From Dehalobacter sp. CP (GTDB lineage Bacteria; Bacillota_B; Desulfitobacteriia; Desulfitobacteriales; Syntrophobotulaceae): a stretch of 13,489 nucleotides of DNA. The stretch is from contig VMEE01000030.1 in the NCBI GenBank assembly GCA_009910795.1, positions 1 to 13,489 on the forward strand. Reading direction: 5' to 3'. The notes beneath the pieces are model-generated. The model saw nothing but the letters and a program-made list of their open reading frames with translations, was not told the origin of the DNA and did not search any database. Position numbers and translations under genes: made by a program. Below, one piece after another: positions 1 through 5,538 of this stretch (position 1 is its first letter; each line of letters starts with the position of its first letter).

Positions 1-1
1 A

Positions 2-271
2 GAGGATCGGGAGGCCATAAAGAAAACATTTGAAGAATCCCTCGATGATTTTCTCAAAAGCAAATATCGGGAAAACGGCTTAGAAAGCCCCATAGTAAAC
101 GCATCCTATATAAAATTTCTGTCAACAAAATATTTAAAAGACGAAATGCTGGATTTCCCTTCTTTCGCCCAAGAACAAGGTTATATTTTGGAAAAGGACG
201 ATAACGGCTGGAGAATGGTCAACATCAAGGATTTATTAGAAACAAAACAAAACTCAACAGTTACTAAGTAA
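2..271 (+). CDS. 3' end of an unidentified gene (partial)
   Basis: An open frame enters from the left edge and ends at a TAA, giving the last 89 residues of a protein. The fragment is charged and mostly helical in character (it starts EDREAIKKTF and contains FLKSKYRENG, FLSTKYLKDE and GWRMVNIKDLLE). No catalytic motif or membrane segment is visible. It lies convergent to the parA cassette, and its last codons run into the 16-base repeats at 261-293. A good intrinsic terminator follows at 307-331. Beside a partition cassette, a replication or primase-type gene would be usual, but the fragment shows nothing that proves it. I do not recognise the family. Confidence 0.6.
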   Translation, partial: EDREAIKKTFEESLDDFLKSKYRENGLESPIVNASYIKFLSTKYLKDEMLDFPSFAQEQGYILEKDDNGWRMVNIKDLLETKQNSTVTK

Positions 272-293
272 GTAACTTACTAAGTAAGTTAAC
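261..293. repeat. Tandem 16-17 bp repeats, possible parS/operator
   Basis: Two direct copies of TTACTAAGTAAGTWAC lie head to tail (261-276 and 277-293; the second carries one extra T). Each is itself nearly palindromic around AGTAAGT/ACTTACT. The same GTAAGTAAC/GTTACTTAC words recur at 1210-1236 upstream of parA, so the parA-RHH pair is bracketed by related repeats. Small ParA/RHH partition systems use such AT-rich repeats as centromere and operator. That role is inferred here. Confidence 0.55.
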
Positions 294-306
294 GGTGTTT
301 GAATTT

Positions 307-331
307 AAAGGGGCATAACAGCTCCTTTTTT
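307..331 (+). terminator. Intrinsic terminator after the left-edge gene
   Basis: An 8-bp stem (AAAGGGGC with GCTCCTTT, one G-U pair) and a 6-base loop are followed by a run of T. It sits 35 bases after the stop of the left-edge gene, and its right arm overlaps the stop codon of the convergent RHH gene. On the minus strand the same hairpin has an A-C mismatch and a poorer tail, so it probably serves mainly the plus-strand gene. Confidence 0.6.
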
Positions 332-572
332 ATCTCTGAATTTTTTCTTTAATGGCAACAAGTATATAATTATGAAGGCTAAGCCCGGAGGCCTTAGCCT
401 TTTCAGCAGCAGCAGTCCGTAGTGTGAGAGGTAACTTAATTGGAAGGGTCTTATAGCTTTTTGTGAACAACTCATCATCGGTAGGAATTGAAACATCGCC
501 GGGCCGATCCGCCTTTGCACCTTTTATAAATTCATCCGGGTCTACGCCAGGCTTTGTTGTTTTTAAAGTCAT
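330..572 (-). CDS. RHH partition partner (ParG-like)
   Basis: This 80-residue protein has a polar, probably flexible N-terminal half and a C-terminal ribbon-helix-helix: a short strand around LPIKLPLTL (about 43-51), then helices AAAEKAKASG and LSLHNYILVAIKEKI. That layout (tail plus RHH dimer) matches ParG/omega-type centromere-binding proteins, which stimulate their ParA with the tail and bind operator repeats with the strand. The gene starts 5 bases after the parA stop and has its own ribosome site, GAGGT, 7 bases before the ATG. It is co-transcribed with parA. Family membership rests on size, position and fold pattern; residue-level homology to ParG is not obvious. A plain CopG-type regulator is the alternative. 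Confidence 0.7.
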   Translation of the reverse strand: MTLKTTKPGVDPDEFIKGAKADRPGDVSIPTDDELFTKSYKTLPIKLPLTLRTAAAEKAKASGLSLHNYILVAIKEKIQR

Positions 573-577
573 AATTT

Positions 578-1198
578 CTACCTCAAAGATAAAATTTCGT
601 TATAAAGGCTTGTGATTTCTTCCTTTGCTTTCGGGTCTGACCATTCCAGGACGCTTTTCCCTTCACCGAATGACTTTTTATAGGCTATCCTGGCATTTAT
701 AATGGTTTCAAGCGGCCTTACGTCGGCATCGAATCCGTCGATCACTTCCTTGGCCTCTTTTGAAAGCGTGGTGTTAGGCTGCATCTGGTTTAAGAGAAAA
801 CACGCCCGAATGTCTTTATAAACACGGGCCTCTTTCAGGAGCTCCAGCACATCGTTGACCGCCCAGAAGTCAACCTGGGACGGCATTGAAGGTATAACAA
901 GCAGATCGGAAGCAAGTATGGCGGACCGGAAAACAGCGCTGTCGCGCCCGCCGGCATCGACGATGATAAGGTCAATGTTGTCGAAACCGTTTAAGTCTTT
1001 ATGTAGCGTCGGCGTGGTTATGGACATGGCTTTGATATCCGTGCTCTCACGGCTTGCCCTGAAAGCCATTGAAGACCCCTGCGTGTCGGCATCGATCAGC
1101 AAAACCTTTTTTCCGTCCAGGGCAGCACACACGGCGAGGTTACAGGCTATTGTTGTTTTGCCTACGCCGCCTTTAGTATTTCCGATGGTGATTATCAT
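578..1198 (-). CDS. parA: ParA-family partition ATPase
   Basis: This 206-residue protein is a short ParA/ParF-type (type Ib) ATPase that polymerises on DNA or the nucleoid and moves plasmid copies apart. The deviant Walker A box is KGGVGKTT at 9-16, with the signature lysine K9 and catalytic-loop K14. The switch I-like stretch LLIDADTQG has D36 and D38, and Walker B is [10 protein letters not shown] with D81. There is no N-terminal helix-turn-helix, unlike type Ia ParA proteins, and the length agrees with ParF. The ATG at 1198 has no clear Shine-Dalgarno sequence; the leader is filled with TAACT/GTAAGT repeats that may be the operator. The RHH partner follows directly. A chromosomal island or integrative element could also carry such a pair. 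Confidence 0.9.
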   Translation of the reverse strand: MIITIGNTKGGVGKTTIACNLAVCAALDGKKVLLIDADTQGSSMAFRASRESTDIKAMSITTPTLHKDLNGFDNIDLIIVDAGGRDSAVFRSAILASDLLVIPSMPSQVDFWAVNDVLELLKEARVYKDIRACFLLNQMQPNTTLSKEAKEVIDGFDADVRPLETIINARIAYKKSFGEGKSVLEWSDPKAKEEITSLYNEILSLR

Positions 1199-1209
1199 AT
1201 AAGTTAGTT

Positions 1210-1236
1210 AGTAAGTAACTAAGTAGGTTACTTACT
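1210..1236. promoter_or_regulatory. Inverted repeat upstream of parA (operator/parS candidate)
   Basis: A perfect 10-bp inverted repeat, AGTAAGTAAC at 1210-1219 and GTTACTTACT at 1227-1236, is separated by 7 bases. It lies between the candidate -10 box and the parA start codon, where a bound RHH repressor would block transcription. The same words appear beyond the other end of the operon at 261-293. Confidence 0.55.
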
Positions 1237-1238
1237 TA

Positions 1239-1267
1239 TCTATAATATATTAAGTAATATTTTGCAA
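1239..1267 (-). promoter_or_regulatory. Candidate parA promoter
   Basis: On the minus strand there is TTGCAA (-35), a 17-base spacer and TATAGA (-10), each matching four of six consensus bases. The inverted repeat at 1210-1236 lies just downstream. This is a sequence match only. Confidence 0.4.
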
Positions 1268-1274
1268 TATATTT

Positions 1275-1586
1275 TCATACAGTTTGTGTTCTTTGCGCTT
1301 CCGGCTCCACGGCAAGACGCAGCCCCACCGCATGCAACAAAGCATATACGCTCTCGATTTCCGGGTTGCCCTTTTTTGAGAGCATACGACAAAGACTTTC
1401 TCTGTTTAACCCGGTTTTTTCTGCAATCGAGGTCATACCGCCCCGCGCTTTTGCTACGTTGCGAAGCGCCAGGAGAAAAACGGCGCGGTCCCCTTCTTCA
1501 ATGGCAGCATTCAGGTAAGCAGCGGCTTCCTCGGGATCTTTTAATGATTCTATCAAATCTTCTTGGTAAGAAGATATTTTACCCAT
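1275..1586 (-). CDS. higA: HigA-type antitoxin, HTH/XRE
   Basis: This 103-residue protein belongs to the HTH addiction-module antidotes paired with HigB/Gp49-like toxins. The N-terminus (DPEEAAAYLNAAIEEGD) is typical of the family, and the helix-turn-helix spans about 46-70 (KARGGMTSIAEKTGLNRESL), followed by NPEIESVYALLHAVGLRL. I chose ATG at 1586, with GAGGTG 3-8 bases upstream. A GTG at 1592 is possible but would sit inside that ribosome site. The toxin gene that should precede it is only a C-terminal remnant (1589-1735), so this antitoxin is now an orphan. It could still neutralise related toxins or act as a regulator, probably transcribed by read-through from parDE. Confidence 0.85.
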   Translation of the reverse strand: MGKISSYQEDLIESLKDPEEAAAYLNAAIEEGDRAVFLLALRNVAKARGGMTSIAEKTGLNRESLCRMLSKKGNPEIESVYALLHAVGLRLAVEPEAQRTQTV

Positions 1587-1588
1587 AT

Positions 1589-1735
1589 TCACCTCTGTTT
1601 GTATTCAGTCAAATATTTTCTTGCCTGCTCAATGTCTTCTGCCTGCCTTGACTTGTCTCCTCCGAGCAGAAGTAAAATAATTCTGGTGCCTTCTTCGGCA
1701 TAGTAAACGGTATAAAGACCTTTTATCTGAACGTT
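1589..1735 (-). pseudogene. higB: C-terminal remnant of HigB-type toxin
   Basis: The frame reads NVQIKGLYTVYYAEEGTR, then IILLLLGGDKSRQAEDIE and QARKYLTEYKQR, ending at a TGA 2 bases before the higA start. This matches the C-terminal half of HigB/Gp49-like RelE-superfamily toxins, whose hallmark is a hydrophobic strand, GGDKS and DIxxAxxYxxxY. The first half is missing. No ATG, GTG or TTG occurs in the open part of the frame, and the homology stops inside the end of parE, whose stop codon overlaps it. The order toxin-then-antitoxin is as in intact higBA loci. The toxin is almost certainly inactive. Confidence 0.8.
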
Positions 1736-2013
1736 TCTTCTTTGCTGTGTCGGACCCCTACAATATATACGATATCGCCTTCAATTCTATATCGGGTAAT
1801 ATAGCTTCCTGCACCGAATGGAATAAACAGATCATGGAAATCCGGGAGGTCTTCAACGGGATGGATAATATCCGGGTAGTTTTGCAGCACGTTGACCGTG
1901 CCTTTAATTGTTGTCACTGCCCTTTTCGCAGCTTCTTTGTTTTTCTCACCAATAAAATCCCTCAGCCTTACAAGATCATCAATAGCCTGGTTAAGCCAGA
2001 TTATTTTCCGCAC
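1723..2013 (-). CDS. parE: ParE/RelE-superfamily toxin
   Basis: This 96-residue protein starts at a GTG (MRKIIWLNQAIDDLVRLRDF), with GAGG 5 bases upstream and a 13-base overlap with the end of parD. An upstream ATG at 2046 would give an atypical N-terminal extension. The fold pattern is that of ParE: strand, two antiparallel helices (IDDLVRLRDFIGEKN and AAKRAVTTIKGTVNVLQ), NYPDIIHPVEDLPDFHDLFIPFG, then YITRYRIEGDIVYIVGVRHSKEE. The VRHSKE ending is typical of the family. ParE-type toxins usually inhibit DNA gyrase; others of this fold cleave mRNA. The partner is the adjacent RHH protein. Confidence 0.85.
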   Translation of the reverse strand: MRKIIWLNQAIDDLVRLRDFIGEKNKEAAKRAVTTIKGTVNVLQNYPDIIHPVEDLPDFHDLFIPFGAGSYITRYRIEGDIVYIVGVRHSKEETFR

Positions 2014-2282
2014 GGAGGCCTCTTCGTCTCGTTTCCAGTGCCCCAAGTGTCAAGCCAGGCCATTACTGCTTCATTGCTCACACACTCTCCGCTGGCTTTG
2101 TATGCCTCCCAGCGTTCAATAGCTTCTTGGCGCAGTTTCTCCGCACCCTCTTCTTTTTCCACATATTCCCTAAGCGCCTCTTTCATGAGCCAATGGGGTG
2201 AACGCCTTTTTATCTCTGCAAGTTTTTTCAGACGTTCTCTTATCTCCGGGTCCAGTTTTACTGCTATCGGGTTAATACTCAT
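2001..2282 (-). CDS. parD: ParD/CopG-type RHH antitoxin
   Basis: This 93-residue protein has an N-terminal ribbon-helix-helix: a strand (INPIAVKLDPEI), then helices RERLKKLAEIKRRS and PHWLMKEALREYVEKEEG. This is close to the classic ParD pattern with SxHWxMxEAL. The remaining helix (EKLRQEAIERWEAYKASGE) and C-terminus would wrap the toxin. The ribosome site GGAGGT lies 5 bases before the ATG. The end overlaps parE by 13 bases, giving translational coupling. A palindrome in the promoter (2298-2312) is the likely binding site for autoregulation. Confidence 0.85.
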   Translation of the reverse strand: MSINPIAVKLDPEIRERLKKLAEIKRRSPHWLMKEALREYVEKEEGAEKLRQEAIERWEAYKASGECVSNEAVMAWLDTWGTGNETKRPPCGK

Positions 2283-2297
2283 AGCGCACCTCCAAGG

Positions 2298-2341
2298 TAT
2301 TACCTGGTAATAATATATACACCTTAAGCTGATTTGTGCAA
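2298..2341 (-). promoter_or_regulatory. parDE promoter with palindromic operator
   Basis: On the minus strand TTGCAC (2341-2336), an 18-base spacer and TATATT (2317-2312) form a moderate sigma70 promoter. Directly after the -10 lies a perfect 15-bp palindrome, TATTACC-T-GGTAATA (plus strand 2298-2312), suited to an RHH dimer. The overlap predicts repression by the ParD-ParE complex. Confidence 0.55.
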
Positions 2342-2377
2342 TAGGGGGGTTACTATAAATGCCTGCAAAGCAGAGTG

Positions 2378-2666
2378 TTTCTTCTCAACTCGAAGAACAA
2401 GGTCAAAAATGTTGAGCTTGTCAGCGTAGGCACCCTGACCGCCAGCCTGGTACACTCGAGAGAAATTATTCAGGCGGTGCCATACACAGGGGAGCCGGCT
2501 CGATCGTAGTGGTACATACCACCCGTCGGGATATCCGGAACCGAGCACCGGAGACCTTGAAGTTACTCACTGGCTTGTCGAAGCAGGCAAACTGATCGGT
2601 ATCGAGGTCGTAGACCACATCATTATCGGCAAAAACAGTTTTCGCTCAGCAATAGGCAACAACTGA
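2378..2666 (+). pseudogene. radC: Frameshifted radC remnant (JAB/JAMM domain)
   Basis: One frame reads FLLNSKNKVKNVELVSVGTL then [13 protein letters not shown] second frame gives GAGSIVVVH near 2500, and a third gives [20 protein letters not shown] then [17 protein letters not shown], up to a TGA. Joined together these are the RadC core, and the JAMM metal motif HxH-x7-S-x2-D would be complete except that a missing base splits it between the two histidines. At least two frameshifts and the lost N-terminus make it a pseudogene. RadC-like genes are common on plasmids, islands and prophages; here it is one of several gene scraps between modules. It lies immediately downstream of the divergent parDE promoter. 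Confidence 0.85.
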
Positions 2667-2727
2667 GCAAGACGCATGGAGAATGCCTTAAGCAAGTGAA
2701 TAGAACAGGAATACTCCTGTATTTTCA

Positions 2728-2756
2728 TTGACTCGTTTACAGTAAGCAGGTAATTT
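2728..2756 (+). promoter_or_regulatory. Candidate promoter of the type III restriction operon
   Basis: TTGACT (-35, five of six consensus bases), a 17-base spacer and TAATTT (-10, weak) lie 34 bases before the 60-residue gene. Just upstream, at 2705-2720, is a small hairpin, ACAGGA-ATAC-TCCTGT, followed by ATTTT. The remainder of 2667-2789 shows nothing else clear. Confidence 0.35.
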
Positions 2757-2789
2757 GATAAGAAAAGCAAATACTATAGGGGGCAGTCA

Positions 2790-2972
2790 ATGGCCATGAA
2801 AGTTGAAATCAGGGACAACAAGCTTTGCATTGAAATTGATCTGGAAACACCAACACCGTCATCATCAGGCAAAACGCTCGTAGTTGCCAGCACCAGAGGG
2901 AATACCGTCACAGATGTTGAAATAGAAGGCAAACCCGTCACCATCGGGTTAAACGCATACATCAAGCGCTAA
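2790..2972 (+). CDS. Conserved small protein of unknown function (60 aa)
   Basis: This 60-residue protein begins MAMKVEIRDNKLCIEIDLE, continues with TPTPSSSGKTLVVASTRGN and ends GKPVTIGLNAYIKR. AGGGGG lies 6 bases before the ATG. The pattern looks like a compact beta protein (two edge strands, a loop rich in Pro/Ser, then strands), with no metal-binding residues, signal or membrane segment. I recall similar small proteins from other bacterial genomes as uncharacterised, but I cannot name a family. It is 44 bases before mod and on the same strand, so it is likely the first gene of the restriction operon. A role linked to Mod/Res is possible but unproven. Confidence 0.65.
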   Translation: MAMKVEIRDNKLCIEIDLETPTPSSSGKTLVVASTRGNTVTDVEIEGKPVTIGLNAYIKR

Positions 2973-3016
2973 CCGAACAAAGAAACAATGAAGAAGCGGT
3001 TCTTATAGGAGATCAT

Positions 3017-5530
3017 ATGGCGCGGAAGAAAATCATTGAACAAAATCAAAAACCCCTTGAGCAGTACGAACACAAAGACAAGCAGCGACTCAACAACCCT
3101 CCTGTGGGACTTGTAGATGCCCATACCGATAACGGTGGCCAGAGAAAAAAGACGTATCAGTATGATCCTCACCTGGACCCGCAGCTTCAATGGGCGGGCA
3201 AGGCAGAACATACGAGTTTTGATGTCCCCACTGTGAGTCTCCATGTCCATGAGCGCATTGACCCGCGCCGGATTATGGAAAGTGTGAGAAAGGAAAAAAC
3301 TGGGCCGCAGCAGATGTCTTTGTTTGAGGAAGACAAGAAACCGCTCCGTGAAGCAATAGAGTTCTACAAACACAAGGAAAACTGGTCTAACCGGCTTATT
3401 GCAGGTGACAGCCTCTTGATAATGAACTCTCTGCTTGAAAAAGAAGGCATGGGCGGCAAGGTGCAGATGATCTATTTCGACCCGCCATACGGAATAAAAT
3501 ACGGCTCAAACTTCCAACCCTTCGTAAACAAGCGGGATGTGAAAGATGGCAAAGACGAAGACCTCACCGCTGAACCGGAAATGATAAAGGCATTCAGGGA
3601 TACCTGGGAACTGGGAATACATAGCTATCTTACCTATCTGCGGGATCGGTTGCTGCTGGCAAGGGAACTGCTGAGCGAAAGCGGTAGTATATTTGTGCAG
3701 ATCAGCGATGAAAATGTGCATCATGTAAGGGAGTTGATGGATGAGGTGTTCGGGGCAGAGAATTTTGTAAGTTTGATAAGTTTTGTTACAACAAGTGGCT
3801 TTTTAGCAAGTACTTTATCTAGAGCTGGAGATTATTTAATTTGGTATTCAAAAGATAATCTCAAAATAAAATATCATCAGCTATTTAAAAATAAGATTTT
3901 TGGTAAAGAAGGTAGCTCTGGATATGACTATATTGAATTGCCTGATGGTTCTGAAAGAAATCTATCGGAAGAGGAAAAGAACGATTTGTCTATTCTTCCC
4001 AAAGGCAGTAAAATATTTGCTAAAGGTGATATACAATCTCAGGGGCCATCCTCTGGACCTCAACCATTCGAATATTTGGGAAAGAATTTTGAACCCAATT
4101 CAAATTCGCACTGGAAATCAAATTATCCAAGCGGATTGGAACGTTTGGCAAAAGCAGGTAGATTGACAATTACTGGCAATACTTTGAGATACAAAAGATA
4201 TTTTGAAGATACTCCTATTTTCCCTATAAATAATTTATGGAGTGAACAATTATCTGAACAAAATAAATCATATGTAGTTCAAACATCTGAAGGCTTAATC
4301 GCGCGCTGTCTTCTAATGACCACCGACCCCGGTGATCTTGTTCTCGACATAACCTGTGGCAGCGGTACTACGGCCCATGTTGCCGAAAATTGGGGCAGGC
4401 GCTGGATCACCTGCGACACATCAAGGGTGGCAATAGCCCTTGCCAAACAGAGACTTATGACGGCGAACTTTGACTATTTCCAGTTAGCCCATCCTGATGA
4501 AGGCGTGGGCAGCGGCTTCAATTACAAAACGGTGCCGCATATTACTCTTAAATCTATTGCCAACAACGAACCCGCACCGCAGGAAACCCTCTATGACCAG
4601 CCTTTTATTGACAGTAAGCGCTTGCGCGTCACTGGTCCCTTCACCGTGGAAGCAGTTCCCGCGCCGGTGGCAAGATCATTTGAGGACATAGAAAACGGGA
4701 CTGTACAGGATGCCGACACGTCTGTTGCCAGAAGCGGTGAAACCTTGCGGCAAAGCGAATGGCGGGATGAATTGCTACGCGCCGGAGTTCGCGCCAAAGG
4801 CGGTAAGCTCATTGAGTTCACCCGTGTGGAACCCTTAAGCGGTACTCGTTATTTGCAGGCAGAGGCAGAAACAAAAGAAGATGAACCAAAACGGGTACTT
4901 GTCTGTTTCGGCCCTGAACATGCGCCATTGGAGCCTCGCATGGTTGATCTGGCCATGGAAGAGGCTGAGCACTTAAAGCCTAAGGCACAGATTATCCTGT
5001 TCTGCGCTTTCCAGTTTGATGAAGAAGCCTCAAAAGACATTGACGAAACCAACTGGCCGGGTATGACCCTGCTCAAGGCACAGATGAACGCCGATCTTTT
5101 AACTGACGATCTAAAAAAGAAACGCGCCAGTAACGAAAGCTTCTGGCTCATCGGACAGCCGGATGTGTCAATAAAAACGATCGAAAGCGGTAGTGACAAG
5201 GGGGAATACCAGGTTGAAGTTCAGGGTTTCGACTACTACAACCCCAAGACCGGAACTGTTGAAAGCGGGGGGAAAGGGGACATTGCCATGTGGATGCTCG
5301 ATATTGACTATGACGGACGGAGCTTGTTCCCTTCACAGGTGTTCTTTCCTATGGCAGGAGCTAAGGAAGGCTGGGCAACATTGTCCAGAAACCTGAAAGC
5401 GGAAATCGATGAAGCCAAGATAGAGGCATTCGGCGGAACGGTCTCTCTGCCGTTCACGCCGGGCAATGCAGTTGCAATAAAGATCATTGATGCACGAGGC
5501 ATAGAAAGCCTTAAAATCATCAGGCTGTAA
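3017..5530 (+). CDS. mod: Type III restriction-modification methyltransferase Mod
   Basis: This 837-residue protein is an N6-adenine methyltransferase of the beta class. It would recognise a short asymmetric site and protect it, and form a complex with Res. The AdoMet/target motifs occur in beta order: motif X-like NRLIAGDSL (about 126-134), catalytic motif IV DPPYG at 155-159, a target-recognition region (roughly 250-425), then motif I LDITCGSGTT (443-452) with WGRRWITCD. The ribosome site AGGAG is 6 bases before the ATG. The C-terminal part (about 480-837) is longer than in EcoP15I-type Mod and has no motif I can name. The target-recognition segment is far more AT-rich than both flanks. Res starts 8 bases after the stop. 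Confidence 0.93.
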   Translation: MARKKIIEQNQKPLEQYEHKDKQRLNNPPVGLVDAHTDNGGQRKKTYQYDPHLDPQLQWAGKAEHTSFDVPTVSLHVHERIDPRRIMESVRKEKTGPQQMSLFEEDKKPLREAIEFYKHKENWSNRLIAGDSLLIMNSLLEKEGMGGKVQMIYFDPPYGIKYGSNFQPFVNKRDVKDGKDEDLTAEPEMIKAFRDTWELGIHSYLTYLRDRLLLARELLSESGSIFVQISDENVHHVRELMDEVFGAENFVSLISFVTTSGFLASTLSRAGDYLIWYSKDNLKIKYHQLFKNKIFGKEGSSGYDYIELPDGSERNLSEEEKNDLSILPKGSKIFAKGDIQSQGPSSGPQPFEYLGKNFEPNSNSHWKSNYPSGLERLAKAGRLTITGNTLRYKRYFEDTPIFPINNLWSEQLSEQNKSYVVQTSEGLIARCLLMTTDPGDLVLDITCGSGTTAHVAENWGRRWITCDTSRVAIALAKQRLMTANFDYFQLAHPDEGVGSGFNYKTVPHITLKSIANNEPAPQETLYDQPFIDSKRLRVTGPFTVEAVPAPVARSFEDIENGTVQDADTSVARSGETLRQSEWRDELLRAGVRAKGGKLIEFTRVEPLSGTRYLQAEAETKEDEPKRVLVCFGPEHAPLEPRMVDLAMEEAEHLKPKAQIILFCAFQFDEEASKDIDETNWPGMTLLKAQMNADLLTDDLKKKRASNESFWLIGQPDVSIKTIESGSDKGEYQVEVQGFDYYNPKTGTVESGGKGDIAMWMLDIDYDGRSLFPSQVFFPMAGAKEGWATLSRNLKAEIDEAKIEAFGGTVSLPFTPGNAVAIKIIDARGIESLKIIRL

Positions 5531-5538
5531 GGGGCACC

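Noticed and set aside
261..293. CRISPR or replication iteron array
   Set aside because: There are only two copies with no spacers. Iterons usually come in more copies beside an identifiable Rep gene, which is not seen.
855..1202. Plus-strand 115-residue open frame opposite parA
   Set aside because: It is antisense to a clear ParA with all its motifs, has no protein family character, and lacks a ribosome site.
1747..2310. Plus-strand 187-residue open frame opposite parDE
   Set aside because: It is the shadow of parE and parD, and its translation is low-complexity and unlike any protein.
2705..2720. ACAGGA-ATAC-TCCTGT as a LexA-type SOS box
   Set aside because: The half-sites are in the opposite orientation to CTGT-N8-ACAG, and no SOS gene follows; left as a weak hairpin.
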